The position numbers and the translations under genes are program-made. Source: Phyllobacterium myrsinacearum (lineage in GTDB: Bacteria > Pseudomonadota > Alphaproteobacteria > Rhizobiales > Rhizobiaceae). From it: DNA of 64,000 nt. The stretch spans positions 124,001 through 188,000 of the forward strand of contig NZ_JACGXN010000005.1 of assembly GCF_014138285.1 (NCBI RefSeq). The letters run 5' to 3'. Under the pieces are notes generated by a model. It saw only the letters and a program-made list of their open reading frames with translations. It was not told the origin of the DNA and did not search any database. Shown piece by piece: positions 36,103 to 45,111 of the stretch (positions are counted from its first letter, which is position 1; each line of letters opens with the position of its first letter).

Positions 36103-36972
36103 TCAAACTGTCTGGTTTCCGGTCAGAAGGTCCAGATTGCTGCCATCAAAGTCGGTGGAGCGCGAGACGGCTTCCCATTCGGCTGCGGCTTTAATGCGGT
36201 GCGCTTCGGCTTCGTTGAAAACGTGCAGGGCATCGCTGCCGAGCAGGAGATGCGCGGGCAGGATGTCCCGTTTCGCAAGATCTACAATCACCTTCGCGAT
36301 TTTCTCGGGATCGCCGACCTCATGACCGACATAACCGTTCAGCATTTTCGTGAGTGTGCCGACAGTCGGTTCATAGTCGACCAGCAGGGGCGGGGTATCT
36401 TTGACGGCTGCGATGCCCCAATTGGTCCGCATGCCGCCGGGTTCGACAGCAATGACCTTGATGCCAAACGGCGCTATTTCCTGCGCGAGCGCTTCTGTCA
36501 GGCCACCGACAGCCCATTTGGCGGATTGATAGGCGCTGAGCCCGGGATTGCCAATGCGGCCGCCAACCGAGGAAACATTGATGATATGACCGGAACGTTG
36601 TTCCCGCATCAGGGGCAGGGCAGCCCGGATCAGATTAACGACACCGAAGAAATTGGTGTCCATCTGTGCCAGAAAATCGTCTTCCGATGTCTGTTCGAAC
36701 GGGCTGATCCGGCCAAACCCGGCATTGTTGACGAGGACGTCAAGTCGGCCAAACGTGTCGACAGCCTGCTCAATAGCATTTTTCGCTGCCACCGGGTCGG
36801 TTACATCAAGCGTCACAAGTAAGACCCTGTTGCCGAAGCGCTCCTTCAGATCATCCATGCTCTTGATGTTGCGGGCAGTCGCAACGAGGCTGGCCCCGGA
36901 ATTGAGGACAGCTTCCGCGATCGAACGGCCGAGGCCATTGGCACTCCCGGTTACCAACCAGACTTTCGACAT
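36103..36972 (-). CDS. Short-chain dehydrogenase/reductase
   Basis: A 289-residue classical SDR. The cofactor motif is TGSANGLG (TGxxxGxG) at the N-terminus, NNAG is present, and the active site is YQSAKWAV (YxxxK) with an upstream Ser. Residues after the second strand (TARNIKSMDDL) suggest NADP preference. The substrate is unknown. It lies 64 bases downstream of a tetR gene on the same strand, with a palindrome in the gap, so it is the likely target of that regulator. The ribosome site AAAGG precedes ATG 36972. Confidence 0.9.
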   Translation of the reverse strand: MSKVWLVTGSANGLGRSIAEAVLNSGASLVATARNIKSMDDLKERFGNRVLLVTLDVTDPVAAKNAIEQAVDTFGRLDVLVNNAGFGRISPFEQTSEDDFLAQMDTNFFGVVNLIRAALPLMREQRSGHIINVSSVGGRIGNPGLSAYQSAKWAVGGLTEALAQEIAPFGIKVIAVEPGGMRTNWGIAAVKDTPPLLVDYEPTVGTLTKMLNGYVGHEVGDPEKIAKVIVDLAKRDILPAHLLLGSDALHVFNEAEAHRIKAAAEWEAVSRSTDFDGSNLDLLTGNQTV

Positions 36973-36991
36973 GTCGTTACCTTTCTATGGT

Positions 36992-37015
36992 AAATGATTG
37001 ATCACGCACTCATTT
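36992..37015. promoter_or_regulatory. Imperfect palindrome upstream of the SDR gene (possible TetR operator)
   Basis: AAATGATTG and CACTCATTT are 9-base arms (8 of 9 complementary) around a 6-base spacer, 20-43 bases before the SDR start. The TGAGTG half matches the perfect palindrome upstream of the tetR gene, so one repressor could bind both. Confidence 0.45.
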
Positions 37016-37036
37016 AAATGTTAAAATCGAACCCGC

Positions 37037-37609
37037 TTATTGGGCCGCTATGGCACCCCAGAAAGCGTCGAATCCCGACTTCTTGTATGCGCTGGCGTTT
37101 TTGCCATCGCGCGCAATGAAGTCGAGTGTCATCTCCGACAGGGATTCCATGATGCCGCCGATGAAACCCGTCGGCTGGGATCGCAGAACACCTGTGGTGA
37201 AACCTTCCTCCATCATCGCTGCGATATCGCGGAAAGCTTCCGCACCAGCCTTTTTGCTCTGTTCCGTCACGCGGTTGGAAATGCCGAGCTGGCGCATGGT
37301 CTTGCGTTTGGCGGGATTGGCGGCTGCCCAGTCAAGTGAATGGTTCCACAGATGCTCACAGCGTACCTTCAAACCAGCCCCACCGGGATAACCGGCGACG
37401 ATGGCGGCATGCAGATCCGACTTGATGTCGAGGTAGAGCTGATTCAGCAACTCATCCTTGTTGGCGAAGTAGGTGAAAAGCGAACCCTCCGCCACGCCGG
37501 CATTCCGGGCAATCTTTGCCGTGGATGCCCCAGTCCCCACGACAGCGATGATTTCAGTCGCTGCCGCTAGAATGGCATTCCGTTTATCTTCGCTGAGAGG
37601 GCGGGCCAC
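37037..37609 (-). CDS. TetR-family transcriptional regulator
   Basis: A 190-residue regulator. The N-terminal helix-turn-helix region is KRNAILAAATEIIAVVG, then TAKIARNAGVAEGSLFTYF, a standard TetR layout. The C-terminal ligand domain is helical and unspecific. A perfect inverted repeat lies 15-32 bases upstream of its start, as expected for autoregulation. It is transcribed toward the SDR gene, which probably forms an operon or regulon with it. Confidence 0.93.
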   Translation of the reverse strand: MARPLSEDKRNAILAAATEIIAVVGTGASTAKIARNAGVAEGSLFTYFANKDELLNQLYLDIKSDLHAAIVAGYPGGAGLKVRCEHLWNHSLDWAAANPAKRKTMRQLGISNRVTEQSKKAGAEAFRDIAAMMEEGFTTGVLRSQPTGFIGGIMESLSEMTLDFIARDGKNASAYKKSGFDAFWGAIAAQ

Positions 37610-37623
37610 CGCATAAATCCTTG

Positions 37624-37641
37624 AGTGAGTACATACTCACT
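37624..37641. promoter_or_regulatory. Perfect palindromic operator upstream of tetR gene
   Basis: AGTGAGTA-CA-TACTCACT: perfect 8-base arms with a 2-base spacer, 15-32 bases before the regulator's start codon. Size and position fit a TetR-family operator. Confidence 0.65.
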
Positions 37642-37734
37642 TATAAAGAAGAGCTGTGGGTTTCACAAGGGGTTTGTTATCGGCGGAATGATGAGCTTTG
37701 TTTTCGGTGGGAAGATGGGCGTGTATTCACGCCG

Positions 37735-37774
37735 AAAAAAGCGAGAACGGCATCCGAGTGCGCGAATGCCGTTC
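37735..37774 (-). terminator. Rho-independent terminator of the zwf-pfk unit
   Basis: Perfect 9-base arms GAACGGCAT/ATGCCGTTC with a 12-base loop. Read on the minus strand, the stem is followed within four bases by six T. It lies 25 bases beyond the phosphofructokinase stop and is the clearest intrinsic terminator in the window. Confidence 0.85.
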
Positions 37775-37798
37775 CAAAGGGTTATAGCAACTGCAATC

Positions 37799-38965
37799 TC
37801 ATATCAGTGGATCGGCGACTGCAAACTGTTTGGGCAGCAGCCGGTCGAAATAGGATCGGCACGCGGCGGAAATCTGGTTGCTGTCGGGCAGAAGAAAATC
37901 GCTTGGCAAGTGCTGCGTTTTGCCGGCGACACTTGTGAGCGGGACCAATTGCGGGCTTGTGATCCCGTCGATGTATTGCAAGGCCACGGATCCGCCGCCA
38001 CGGGCTGCAGCTTCAACGGAAAAAGTACCAGCTTCAAAGGCTTCTCTGGCATCGGTCGCGTTGATGGTGCTGATGTTGCCGCGCGGCAGATAGCCGAATG
38101 TGTCAACCCGCGCCCTGGCGCCCGGCAGACCGTCCCTGAGCAGTTGCTCGATCGCCATGCCCAGTTCTCCGCCAGAAAGCCGGATATTTCCGTGGGCGTC
38201 CCGTTCGAGCCGGTCGGGCGGAACAAGGTTTTCCACCACGGCACGCCCATCTTCACCGGAAACACCTTCCGACATGGCCACGATGCAGCGTCCGTGACGG
38301 CTCTGCGCCTCTCTGACATCCTCGATGAACCGTTTGGCCGAGAAAGCCCGTTCGGGCACATAGACAAGGTGAGGGGCGCTCCCGTCATCCTGCTTCCAAG
38401 CGGCGGCAGCTGTTGTCAGGAACCCCGCATGTCTCCCCATGACGATCCCGACATAAATGCCGGGCAGGGCTCGAAAATCGAGATCGATACTGACAAAGGC
38501 TCCCGCAATGAATTCGGCAGCGGAGATGAAGCCGGGTGTATGATCACTTTCGACAAGATCATTGTCGATGGTTTTCGGAGCATGGACAAAGGCGATATCC
38601 TTACCGGCGGCTTCAGTCAGGATTTGTTGGGTCCCGGCAGTATCGTTTCCACCGATATAGATGAACGCGGTCGTTCCTGCTTGGCGCAGGCCCTTCAGGA
38701 TCGTTTCGCAATAGGCAGCATCAGGCTTGTCGCGCGTGCTTCCAAGGGCTGCGCTGGGTGTTGCTGCGATCAGGCGGAGTTGCTGTTCGCTCAGCACCGA
38801 TAGGTCAACAAAATTGCCGTCGCGGATACCCCGTACCCCATGCCTGGCACCCAGCACGCGTGCTCCGGGATAGCGTTTGCGCACTTCAAGCACCGCACCC
38901 GCCAATGTCTGATTGATGACTGCTGTCGGACCACCGCCCTGTGCAATGACAAATGTTTCGCTCAT
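37799..38965 (-). CDS. 6-phosphofructokinase, pyrophosphate-dependent type
   Basis: A 388-residue PFK-family enzyme. The nucleotide/PPi loop reads IAQGGGPTAVIN, the second site YIGGNDTAGT (Asn where ATP-type enzymes have Gly in GGDG), followed by PKTIDNDL and MGRHAGFLT. PKTIDND is typical of PPi-dependent forms, which work reversibly in glycolysis. It lies 32 bases after zwf in the same direction and ends at a strong terminator, so zwf and pfk are probably co-transcribed. The phosphoryl donor cannot be proved from sequence. Confidence 0.9.
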   Translation of the reverse strand: MSETFVIAQGGGPTAVINQTLAGAVLEVRKRYPGARVLGARHGVRGIRDGNFVDLSVLSEQQLRLIAATPSAALGSTRDKPDAAYCETILKGLRQAGTTAFIYIGGNDTAGTQQILTEAAGKDIAFVHAPKTIDNDLVESDHTPGFISAAEFIAGAFVSIDLDFRALPGIYVGIVMGRHAGFLTTAAAAWKQDDGSAPHLVYVPERAFSAKRFIEDVREAQSRHGRCIVAMSEGVSGEDGRAVVENLVPPDRLERDAHGNIRLSGGELGMAIEQLLRDGLPGARARVDTFGYLPRGNISTINATDAREAFEAGTFSVEAAARGGGSVALQYIDGITSPQLVPLTSVAGKTQHLPSDFLLPDSNQISAACRSYFDRLLPKQFAVADPLI

Positions 38966-38997
38966 ATCCGCCCCTCTTGTTCCTGTTTCCCGTCCCT

Positions 38998-40521
38998 TTA
39001 CGAGACCCTGGCTTTTACCCTGTGGGCGACGTCAGGCTGGTGCCATTTCCGCTCGTCACGCTCAATGAGCATATCGGCGGACTGAGGTCCCATGCTGCCT
39101 GCCGGATACGGATCCGGACGCTTCGTTTCCTTTGACCAAAGATCGAGGAATGGCTGCACTGCCGCCCATCCCGCTTCAATGCTGTCGGCGCGCTGGAACA
39201 GTGTTTGGTCCCCCACGAACAGATCATAGAGCAGGGATTCATAACCCGTCAGTTTGCCGATATCGAAGAAGTCGGCATAGTTGAAATCGAGGGACACCGG
39301 CACCGTGTCGACAGAAAGACCCGGTGACTTGATCGATATCTCGATATGCAGCCCCTCGTCGGGCTGCACCTGAATGATCAGGCGGTTCGGTGTAAGACGG
39401 CGCTGCGGGCCCTTTCCCTTGAATTGTGCAAAGGGAACCTGGCGGAAAGTCACGACGATCTCCGTATCACGGGCGGTCATGGCTTTTCCGGTTCTCAGAT
39501 AAAAAGGAACGCCTGCCCAGCGCCAGGTGTCGACGAAGAGCTTGAGAGCAACAAAGGTCTCGGTCGCACTGTCGCGGGCGACATCGGGTAGTTCCGTATA
39601 GCCGGGTATGGCGGTGTCATTGGAGACACCAGCCGTATAGCTGCCGCGGGCGGCGTTCTGTTCGGCCTCTTCGGCTGAGTAGATCCGCAAGGCTTTCAGA
39701 ACCTTGCCCTTCTCGTCGCGGATTGCCTCGGCGTCAAAGCTGTTCGGCGGCTCCATGGCAACCATAGCGAGAAGCTGGAACAGATGATTGGGAACCATGT
39801 CGCGGAGCGCTCCGGTGGCATCGTAGAATTTGCCGCGCGTTCCGACATCGACGAGTTCCGCCGCCGTTATCTGGACATGGTCGATGAAGTTATTGCTCCA
39901 GAGGGATTCGATCATCATGTTGGCGAAACGCGCCGTCATGATGTTCTGGACCGTCTCCTTCCCGAGGAAATGGTCAACACGATAGACCTGTGTCTCCGGC
40001 ACCCGGTTCAATATACGGGCATTGAGCGCCTTGGCCGAGGCGAGATCCGTACCGAATGGCTTTTCGATCACGAGCCTGCGGAAGCCGTCCGCTTCGGTCA
40101 GGAGGCCATGATCGGCAAGCTTGTCGACGATATCGCCGAAGAACAGCGGTGGCACCGCGAGATAGTAGGCGGCGTTTCGGTCCGCCTGCTCCGCGAGCCG
40201 GTTGGCGATCTGCGTATAGATGGCATCCTGCGTGAAGTCGCCCTGCAGATAGAAGATGCGGGACCGCAGTTGCTGCCACGTCTGATCGCTGTAGTTCGCC
40301 TTGATGTTCGACGTCGCCAGAAACGCTTCCAATTTCCCGCGCAGCATTTCGTCATCACCGGGTTCAAGGCCGACACCGAGGATTTGCAGGCTATCGCTGA
40401 CAAGACCGCCTTGCGTCATGTTGAGGATGGTAGGAACGAGAAGCCGCCGTGTCAGGTCGCCGGTTGCGCCGAATATGACCAGGGTGACGGGCGGCGCGGG
40501 TGCAATGACGGCGTCACTCAC
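38998..40521 (-). CDS. zwf: Glucose-6-phosphate 1-dehydrogenase
   Basis: A 507-residue G6PDH. The NADP motif is VIFGATGDLTRRLL, the active site RVDHFLGKETVQN, and EKPFG occurs before it. It feeds the oxidative pentose phosphate and Entner-Doudoroff routes, the main sugar path in rhizobia. Its usual partners pgl and edd are not next to it; a PPi-type phosphofructokinase follows instead. The 271 bases upstream (40522-40792) carry no gene and probably hold its promoter, though no clear boxes are seen. Confidence 0.96.
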   Translation of the reverse strand: MSDAVIAPAPPVTLVIFGATGDLTRRLLVPTILNMTQGGLVSDSLQILGVGLEPGDDEMLRGKLEAFLATSNIKANYSDQTWQQLRSRIFYLQGDFTQDAIYTQIANRLAEQADRNAAYYLAVPPLFFGDIVDKLADHGLLTEADGFRRLVIEKPFGTDLASAKALNARILNRVPETQVYRVDHFLGKETVQNIMTARFANMMIESLWSNNFIDHVQITAAELVDVGTRGKFYDATGALRDMVPNHLFQLLAMVAMEPPNSFDAEAIRDEKGKVLKALRIYSAEEAEQNAARGSYTAGVSNDTAIPGYTELPDVARDSATETFVALKLFVDTWRWAGVPFYLRTGKAMTARDTEIVVTFRQVPFAQFKGKGPQRRLTPNRLIIQVQPDEGLHIEISIKSPGLSVDTVPVSLDFNYADFFDIGKLTGYESLLYDLFVGDQTLFQRADSIEAGWAAVQPFLDLWSKETKRPDPYPAGSMGPQSADMLIERDERKWHQPDVAHRVKARVS

Positions 40522-40792
40522 AGCGGCACCAGATGTTTGTCAAACTGTTCCAGATCAGTTCGTGCATGAGATCTCCTTTGGTTCAACACTGGGGGACACG
40601 ATGCGAATGCGTGCGCTGCCTCGGGATGGTTCGTATGGAGAATGAATGGAATAAGTGATGTGGAGGCAAGCATTATCTTGCCCCTTCGACTGTTTTCATG
40701 TGCCGATGCCGATTGTCGGGGCCAAAGCGTTACGTCTCCCGCAAGCAAAGACGGGCCGGTAGGCATCAGGATTTATTGCGGACGTGCCCGTC

Positions 40793-41050
40793 CTATTTAC
40801 CCTTGCCGAACTTGACCGGTTTGCCCTCGGGGTCCGACAGCGCCGTCTTGATGGCATTGAGGAAGGCTTCCGGATTGTCGATGGAAATGTTGACGCTTTT
40901 TGCTTCCTTGAAAGGATTGAGTCCCGAAAACTTGAGGTTGGCTGTTTCCTCTTCGTACCTGATTTCCTGAAGCTCTCTAAGGCGCATACTGACGTCCAAT
41001 CGCGGTTTGAAATGAATGGTACCGTCACATATTCGTAAAATGATTGTCAT
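40793..41050 (-). CDS. Small conserved-looking hypothetical protein
   Basis: An 85-residue product from ATG 41050; a GTG at 41089 would add 13 residues. Its sequence has ordered, charged character (FSGLNPFKEAKSVNISIDN, then EAFLNAIKTAL) and ends KPVKFGKGK, with no membrane segment or signal. The family is not recognised. It lies alone between zwf and sixA. A small GGACG/CGTCC hairpin overlaps its stop. Confidence 0.5.
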   Translation of the reverse strand: MTIILRICDGTIHFKPRLDVSMRLRELQEIRYEEETANLKFSGLNPFKEAKSVNISIDNPEAFLNAIKTALSDPEGKPVKFGKGK

Positions 41051-41139
41051 AATCAACTGCTGAAAGTTGGAGTGACGTCTCGTGTGCACGCGGTTGCGCG
41101 TAGCAGGTCCCGTACAATATGGGGTTTATCCCGTTTGCC

Positions 41140-41658
41140 TCAGCTGGCGTTTATCGTCTTGGGTGTCACAAACCGCTCCAGTTGTCCGGATTGTTCGGAC
41201 AGTTCCGACCAGCTTCGGATCTTGAAGTCGATGACCACAAGCCCTGCGGTTGGATATTTTTGCCCGAGCCGGTCAAGATCGGACTCGGTGCCGGTGCCAG
41301 TGATCTTAAGGGCGGCATCGTGCAATCCCGGATTGTGACCAATCACCAGCAGCGTTTTAAATGCAGGGCTTGTCGATCTGACAATGTCCACGATTACGCG
41401 AGCAGGGGCCTCGTAAATACGGGGTTCCTCTCGCCAGCCGATCTCATATCCGAAGGCAGGGCGCACCAGTTCCCATGTTTCCATCGTTCTTCGCGCGGTG
41501 GATACGAGGACGAGGTCAGGCAAAAGCCCTTCCTTCGCCATGTATCGCGCCATCAACGGGCTGGCTTGCCGCCCGCGCTCCGCGAGCGGCCGCTCATGAT
41601 CGTCAATATCGTCCGGCCAGTCTGATTTGGCGTGGCGGAGAAACATCAATCGCAGCAT
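41140..41658 (-). CDS. SixA-like histidine phosphatase
   Basis: A 172-residue phosphoglycerate-mutase-fold phosphatase. The catalytic motif is LMFLRHAKSDW at the N-terminus, RPLAERGRQ follows, and the second catalytic His is in VIGHNPGLHD. SixA-type enzymes act on phosphohistidine proteins of phosphorelays or the PTS; the substrate here is unknown. The gene is monocistronic and about 90 bases separate it from the esterase gene. Confidence 0.9.
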   Translation of the reverse strand: MLRLMFLRHAKSDWPDDIDDHERPLAERGRQASPLMARYMAKEGLLPDLVLVSTARRTMETWELVRPAFGYEIGWREEPRIYEAPARVIVDIVRSTSPAFKTLLVIGHNPGLHDAALKITGTGTESDLDRLGQKYPTAGLVVIDFKIRSWSELSEQSGQLERFVTPKTINAS

Positions 41659-41753
41659 CGGCTTGTTCCATGTCTGGTGAACCGACCCATAGCACGAACA
41701 AGCGCCCCGCCGATATCAGCGGATACGGTTATCGCATCCGCTGCTCTCCAGTC

Positions 41754-43244
41754 CTACTTGTTCAGTCCCGGCAATGTGACCTGAAAGACCTGGAACATGG
41801 TATCGACATCCGCACCGCCGTCGCCTTTGTAGGCCGCGCCAACCTGGTAGCCGTCCTGCGTCAGAAAATCATTGTCGTTTGCCACGAACAGGAAATAATC
41901 ATCCGGAAGTTTGGGATCGAGCACGCTGACAACAGCCATGGCTTCCCATTTTTCCGAGAGATTGTTCTTGTCATTCGGGGCACCGTTGTTAAGGCCAAAC
42001 CGGGCCAGCGTGCCCGCATCATTGATATCAATGAAGGGCGTCAGGGTCGCCGCAGTTACCGACGGATCGAGGACACCCTTCGGTGCGACTGCCTTGCCGG
42101 CGTCGAAGGCACCACCGGCGATATCGGTGGCAGCCGACGTATCAATGACGGTGATATTGCGGTAGAGCGACGTATCGCCTTCCATGCCGTAGCCATTGCC
42201 GCTGTCACGTGCCAGCATCAGGAACACCTTGTCCGACAGGGCGACAATCTCGCTTTGCGCGGCCACTGCCTTCTTGCCCTTTGCGTTGGTGAAAACGGGA
42301 AGCGGCACGACATATTCATGCACCAGTTTGAGATGCCCCGGATCCGTTGCATCATACACGAGAGCCCGGGTGTTCTGGCGGGTTGAGCTCGAATCGCCGC
42401 CATCCTGACGGGTGGCCGACTGCAGAACGGCAATCAGGAACTGGCCATCCGGCGTCAACGCCATACCCTCAAGGCCCTGATTGTTCTGGCGCCCGCTATC
42501 CGGATCTTTTGGATCCGGGGCCTGGGCACCGGGGCCGGGATTGTTGGAAGCAAAATTTGCCGTGCCGTGACGCATGGGGACCAGCGCCTGGGGTGGCTGG
42601 GTCGCGGAGAGCAGACGACCGTCGGCCGAGAACCGGTAGATGTTCGGCCCATATTCGTCGCTGATGAACATCGAACCGTCGGCGAGCCGCACGATTGCTT
42701 CATTGTCCAGCGCGAGTTTGCCATTCTTGGCTTGCGGCAGCACCGGAAATTCACCGGTTGCGGCGCGAACGTCAGTTTCGGGGTCGAGCCCTGTGGTGTC
42801 GGCGCCCTTGTCATCGACCAGCAACATGGTGTCGGTCAACTTGGTGTCAACGCCTGCCTGCTGCTTGTCAGCTGCCGGGGTCGTGCCGGGCGCAACCGGC
42901 GTGAACTGGATGGAAAGCGTGTTGAGGCGAGGCCGGTAATCGGTGGTGCCGACCGAGTTGTAACCGCGATCCGGCAGAAGCAGCATGGTACCCTTGTATG
43001 AATCGCCGTCGCGGCTCCAGCCTTTCGGATCGATCGCCATACCGGAACCCGACCCAAAGGTCTCACCGAATTTATCGCGTTGATTGGCTGGTATTCTTCC
43101 GACGCCCACCAGTCCTTTGTTGACAAGCGTCGTGGCGCCGATTGTGACGGAATTATCGGCAAGGGCGGTGGCCGGTATCGCAGCCGCGAACGCCAGAAGA
43201 CTGGCCCCCAGCAATAGCGGTGGGATCGAAGGCAGAGTGCGCAT
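41754..43244 (-). CDS. Exported esterase-like phytase-family protein
   Basis: A 496-residue protein. A signal peptide (RTLPSIPPLLLGASLLAFAAA, cleaved near ALA) is followed by a beta-propeller-like esterase/phytase domain: SGMAIDPKGWSRDGDSYKG, DGSMFISDEYGPNIYRF and GLEGMALTPDGQFLIAVLQS. Relatives are predicted extracytoplasmic phosphoesterases. The frame is open to 43373, but AAAGGA seven bases before ATG 43244 and the signal peptide decide the start. It is divergent from a CYTH-CHAD gene, another phosphate-related protein, across about 250 bases. Confidence 0.88.
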   Translation of the reverse strand: MRTLPSIPPLLLGASLLAFAAAIPATALADNSVTIGATTLVNKGLVGVGRIPANQRDKFGETFGSGSGMAIDPKGWSRDGDSYKGTMLLLPDRGYNSVGTTDYRPRLNTLSIQFTPVAPGTTPAADKQQAGVDTKLTDTMLLVDDKGADTTGLDPETDVRAATGEFPVLPQAKNGKLALDNEAIVRLADGSMFISDEYGPNIYRFSADGRLLSATQPPQALVPMRHGTANFASNNPGPGAQAPDPKDPDSGRQNNQGLEGMALTPDGQFLIAVLQSATRQDGGDSSSTRQNTRALVYDATDPGHLKLVHEYVVPLPVFTNAKGKKAVAAQSEIVALSDKVFLMLARDSGNGYGMEGDTSLYRNITVIDTSAATDIAGGAFDAGKAVAPKGVLDPSVTAATLTPFIDINDAGTLARFGLNNGAPNDKNNLSEKWEAMAVVSVLDPKLPDDYFLFVANDNDFLTQDGYQVGAAYKGDGGADVDTMFQVFQVTLPGLNK

Positions 43245-43494
43245 TGAAATATCCTTTGAAAGACAGTTGTGAAGGGCGGCCCCGGGTTCGATTTTCGGAA
43301 GGTGCGTGCTGCCCTGGAATCGTTCAAAGAGACCTTTCCACCAAGGTCTAGAACCGGAATGTAATACTGACATGACAGGCCTCTGTGGTCAGATCACACT
43401 TCTGTAAGCGCATTCCTCCGGTATTTTGCCCTATCAAGATGAAATACAGCCGTTAGTATGCCTTTTGGCATCGGCTACAAGCGGGAGTTTTTGG
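43245..43494. promoter_or_regulatory. Divergent region between phytase-type esterase and CYTH-CHAD gene
   Basis: This 250-base region should hold promoters for both genes. It contains ATGACAG at 43372-43378, a good half of a PhoB box (CTGTCAT on the minus strand); the expected second half four bases away (GTAATAC) is poor. No firm promoter boxes are visible. Confidence 0.3.
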
Positions 43495-45090
43495 ATGGTA
43501 GCTCTGGTTCAGGGAACGGATGTGCGCTCAGGCACCGACGCTGCGGCTGTGACGGCAGATGTTCCCACCGAGACCGAACTGAAGCTGCGCGCGCCTGCGG
43601 GGACGCTGGAAGACATTCGCCAATCGGCGGTTGTTCAGCAGTTTGCCCGAAACAAGGGTAGCGTCCGGCGTCTTGAAGCGATCTATTATGACACGCCGGA
43701 CCATCGGCTGTTTGCAGCGGGCCTCTCTCTGCGTGTCCGGCGCGAAGGCCGCCGCTATATACAGACAGTCAAGCGGGCGGCAGTTCACGGTTCATTGCAA
43801 CGCCATGAATGGGAGGTGGTGGTGGCCGGCATGACGCCTGAGCTCGCGGCCTTGCCGGTTGACGACATTGGCCAACCATTGGCCGGGATTGCCGAGAGTA
43901 AGCTTGTTTCCATGTTTGCGACGCGGGTAAGACGCCACACCCTGCTGCTGGATCAACAGGAGACGCAAATCGAGATGGCGCTCGACGAGGGCGACATCGT
44001 CTTCGGGCAGACCAGCCTGCCATTGTGTGAAGTTGAACTTGAACTGAAGCGCGGAAAAGTGGCCGCACTCTATCAGTTCGGCCTTGGCCTGATGGATATT
44101 TTACCCCTGAGCTTTGAAACACAAAGCAAATCCGCGCGTGGCTACGCCCTGGCAGTTGGGGATAATGCCTCGGCCGTCAAAGCCGCTCCGTCAGGCCTTG
44201 GCCGCAGCGATACGGTTGACGATGGCATCATCAGGCTTTTGTCCAATTGTCATCAACAGATCATCGCGAATCTGGCGGCAGCCCGGGATGGGCGTGAGCC
44301 GGAAGGCATACACCAGCTGCGTGTGGCATTGCGGCGGTTGCGCGTGACATTACATTTTCTGTGTCACCACCTCGAATCGTCTGCCTTGCAGGGACTGGAT
44401 GCGGAAGCCAAGCTTTTCGGGCAAGCGCTCGGTCCTGCCCGCAACTGGGATGTTTTCATCGGTTCAACGCTTCCCGGTATCGAAGAGGCTGGTCTTCCGC
44501 AGGTCCATATTGCAGCATTACGCGCGGCATGCACGTCATTGCATGATCAGGCGTATCACGAGGTTCGCGATGTTCTCGACGCGCCTCGAACCAACCGGTT
44601 TCTCCTGTCGTTCGGTCTCGTCATCGAACAGAAAAGCTGGCGCAACGATATATCAGGCGAAGAGTTGAAGGTACTTACCGAGCCGATGGGCCAGTTCGCC
44701 ACCCGGGTTCTTGACCGGATCGAACAGCAGGTACGCAAACGCGGGCGGGGATTTCGCCGTCTTCAGCCGGACGAGCGTCACCGCTTGCGGCTCGGTCTGA
44801 AGAAACTGCGGTATGCGAGCGACTTCTTTCTGCCGCTTTACTCCCGCCGGGCTGCGACCACGAAATATCTCAAGCGCCTGTCGCGGTTACAGGACCTCTT
44901 GGGCGAGGCCAATGACATCAGCACCACCCAGGAGCTTCTGGCCACTCTGGAACATGACGCTCTTGCTCCGCAAGCAAACAGGGCCGTGGGAACGGTGATC
45001 GGCTGGCAGGGACATCTTCAGACGGTTGCGATCAAGCGACTGAACAGTCGATGGGAAGCCTTCAAAGACACGGCGCCCTTCTGGTCATAG
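43495..45090 (+). CDS. CYTH-CHAD domain protein (inorganic triphosphatase-like)
   Basis: A 531-residue protein. The N-terminal CYTH domain (about 25-230) has the ETELKLRAP signature (ExExK) and later EIEMALDEGDI and CEVELELKRG, as in inorganic triphosphatases. The C-terminal CHAD domain (about 265-520) has EGIHQLRVALRRLR and HRLRLGLKKLRYA, its conserved His/Arg helices that bind polyphosphate. The start is ATG 43495, with GGGAG seven bases upstream; the longer open frame lacks a ribosome site. It probably cleaves triphosphate or acts on polyphosphate granules. Confidence 0.93.
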   Translation: MVALVQGTDVRSGTDAAAVTADVPTETELKLRAPAGTLEDIRQSAVVQQFARNKGSVRRLEAIYYDTPDHRLFAAGLSLRVRREGRRYIQTVKRAAVHGSLQRHEWEVVVAGMTPELAALPVDDIGQPLAGIAESKLVSMFATRVRRHTLLLDQQETQIEMALDEGDIVFGQTSLPLCEVELELKRGKVAALYQFGLGLMDILPLSFETQSKSARGYALAVGDNASAVKAAPSGLGRSDTVDDGIIRLLSNCHQQIIANLAAARDGREPEGIHQLRVALRRLRVTLHFLCHHLESSALQGLDAEAKLFGQALGPARNWDVFIGSTLPGIEEAGLPQVHIAALRAACTSLHDQAYHEVRDVLDAPRTNRFLLSFGLVIEQKSWRNDISGEELKVLTEPMGQFATRVLDRIEQQVRKRGRGFRRLQPDERHRLRLGLKKLRYASDFFLPLYSRRAATTKYLKRLSRLQDLLGEANDISTTQELLATLEHDALAPQANRAVGTVIGWQGHLQTVAIKRLNSRWEAFKDTAPFWS

Positions 45091-45111
45091 TAAACACAGG
45101 AGCTATCGAGC

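Noticed and set aside
37625..38803. 392-codon plus-strand open frame opposite the phosphofructokinase
   Set aside because: Shadow of the minus-strand pfk; composition is atypical and it would begin inside the tetR operator.
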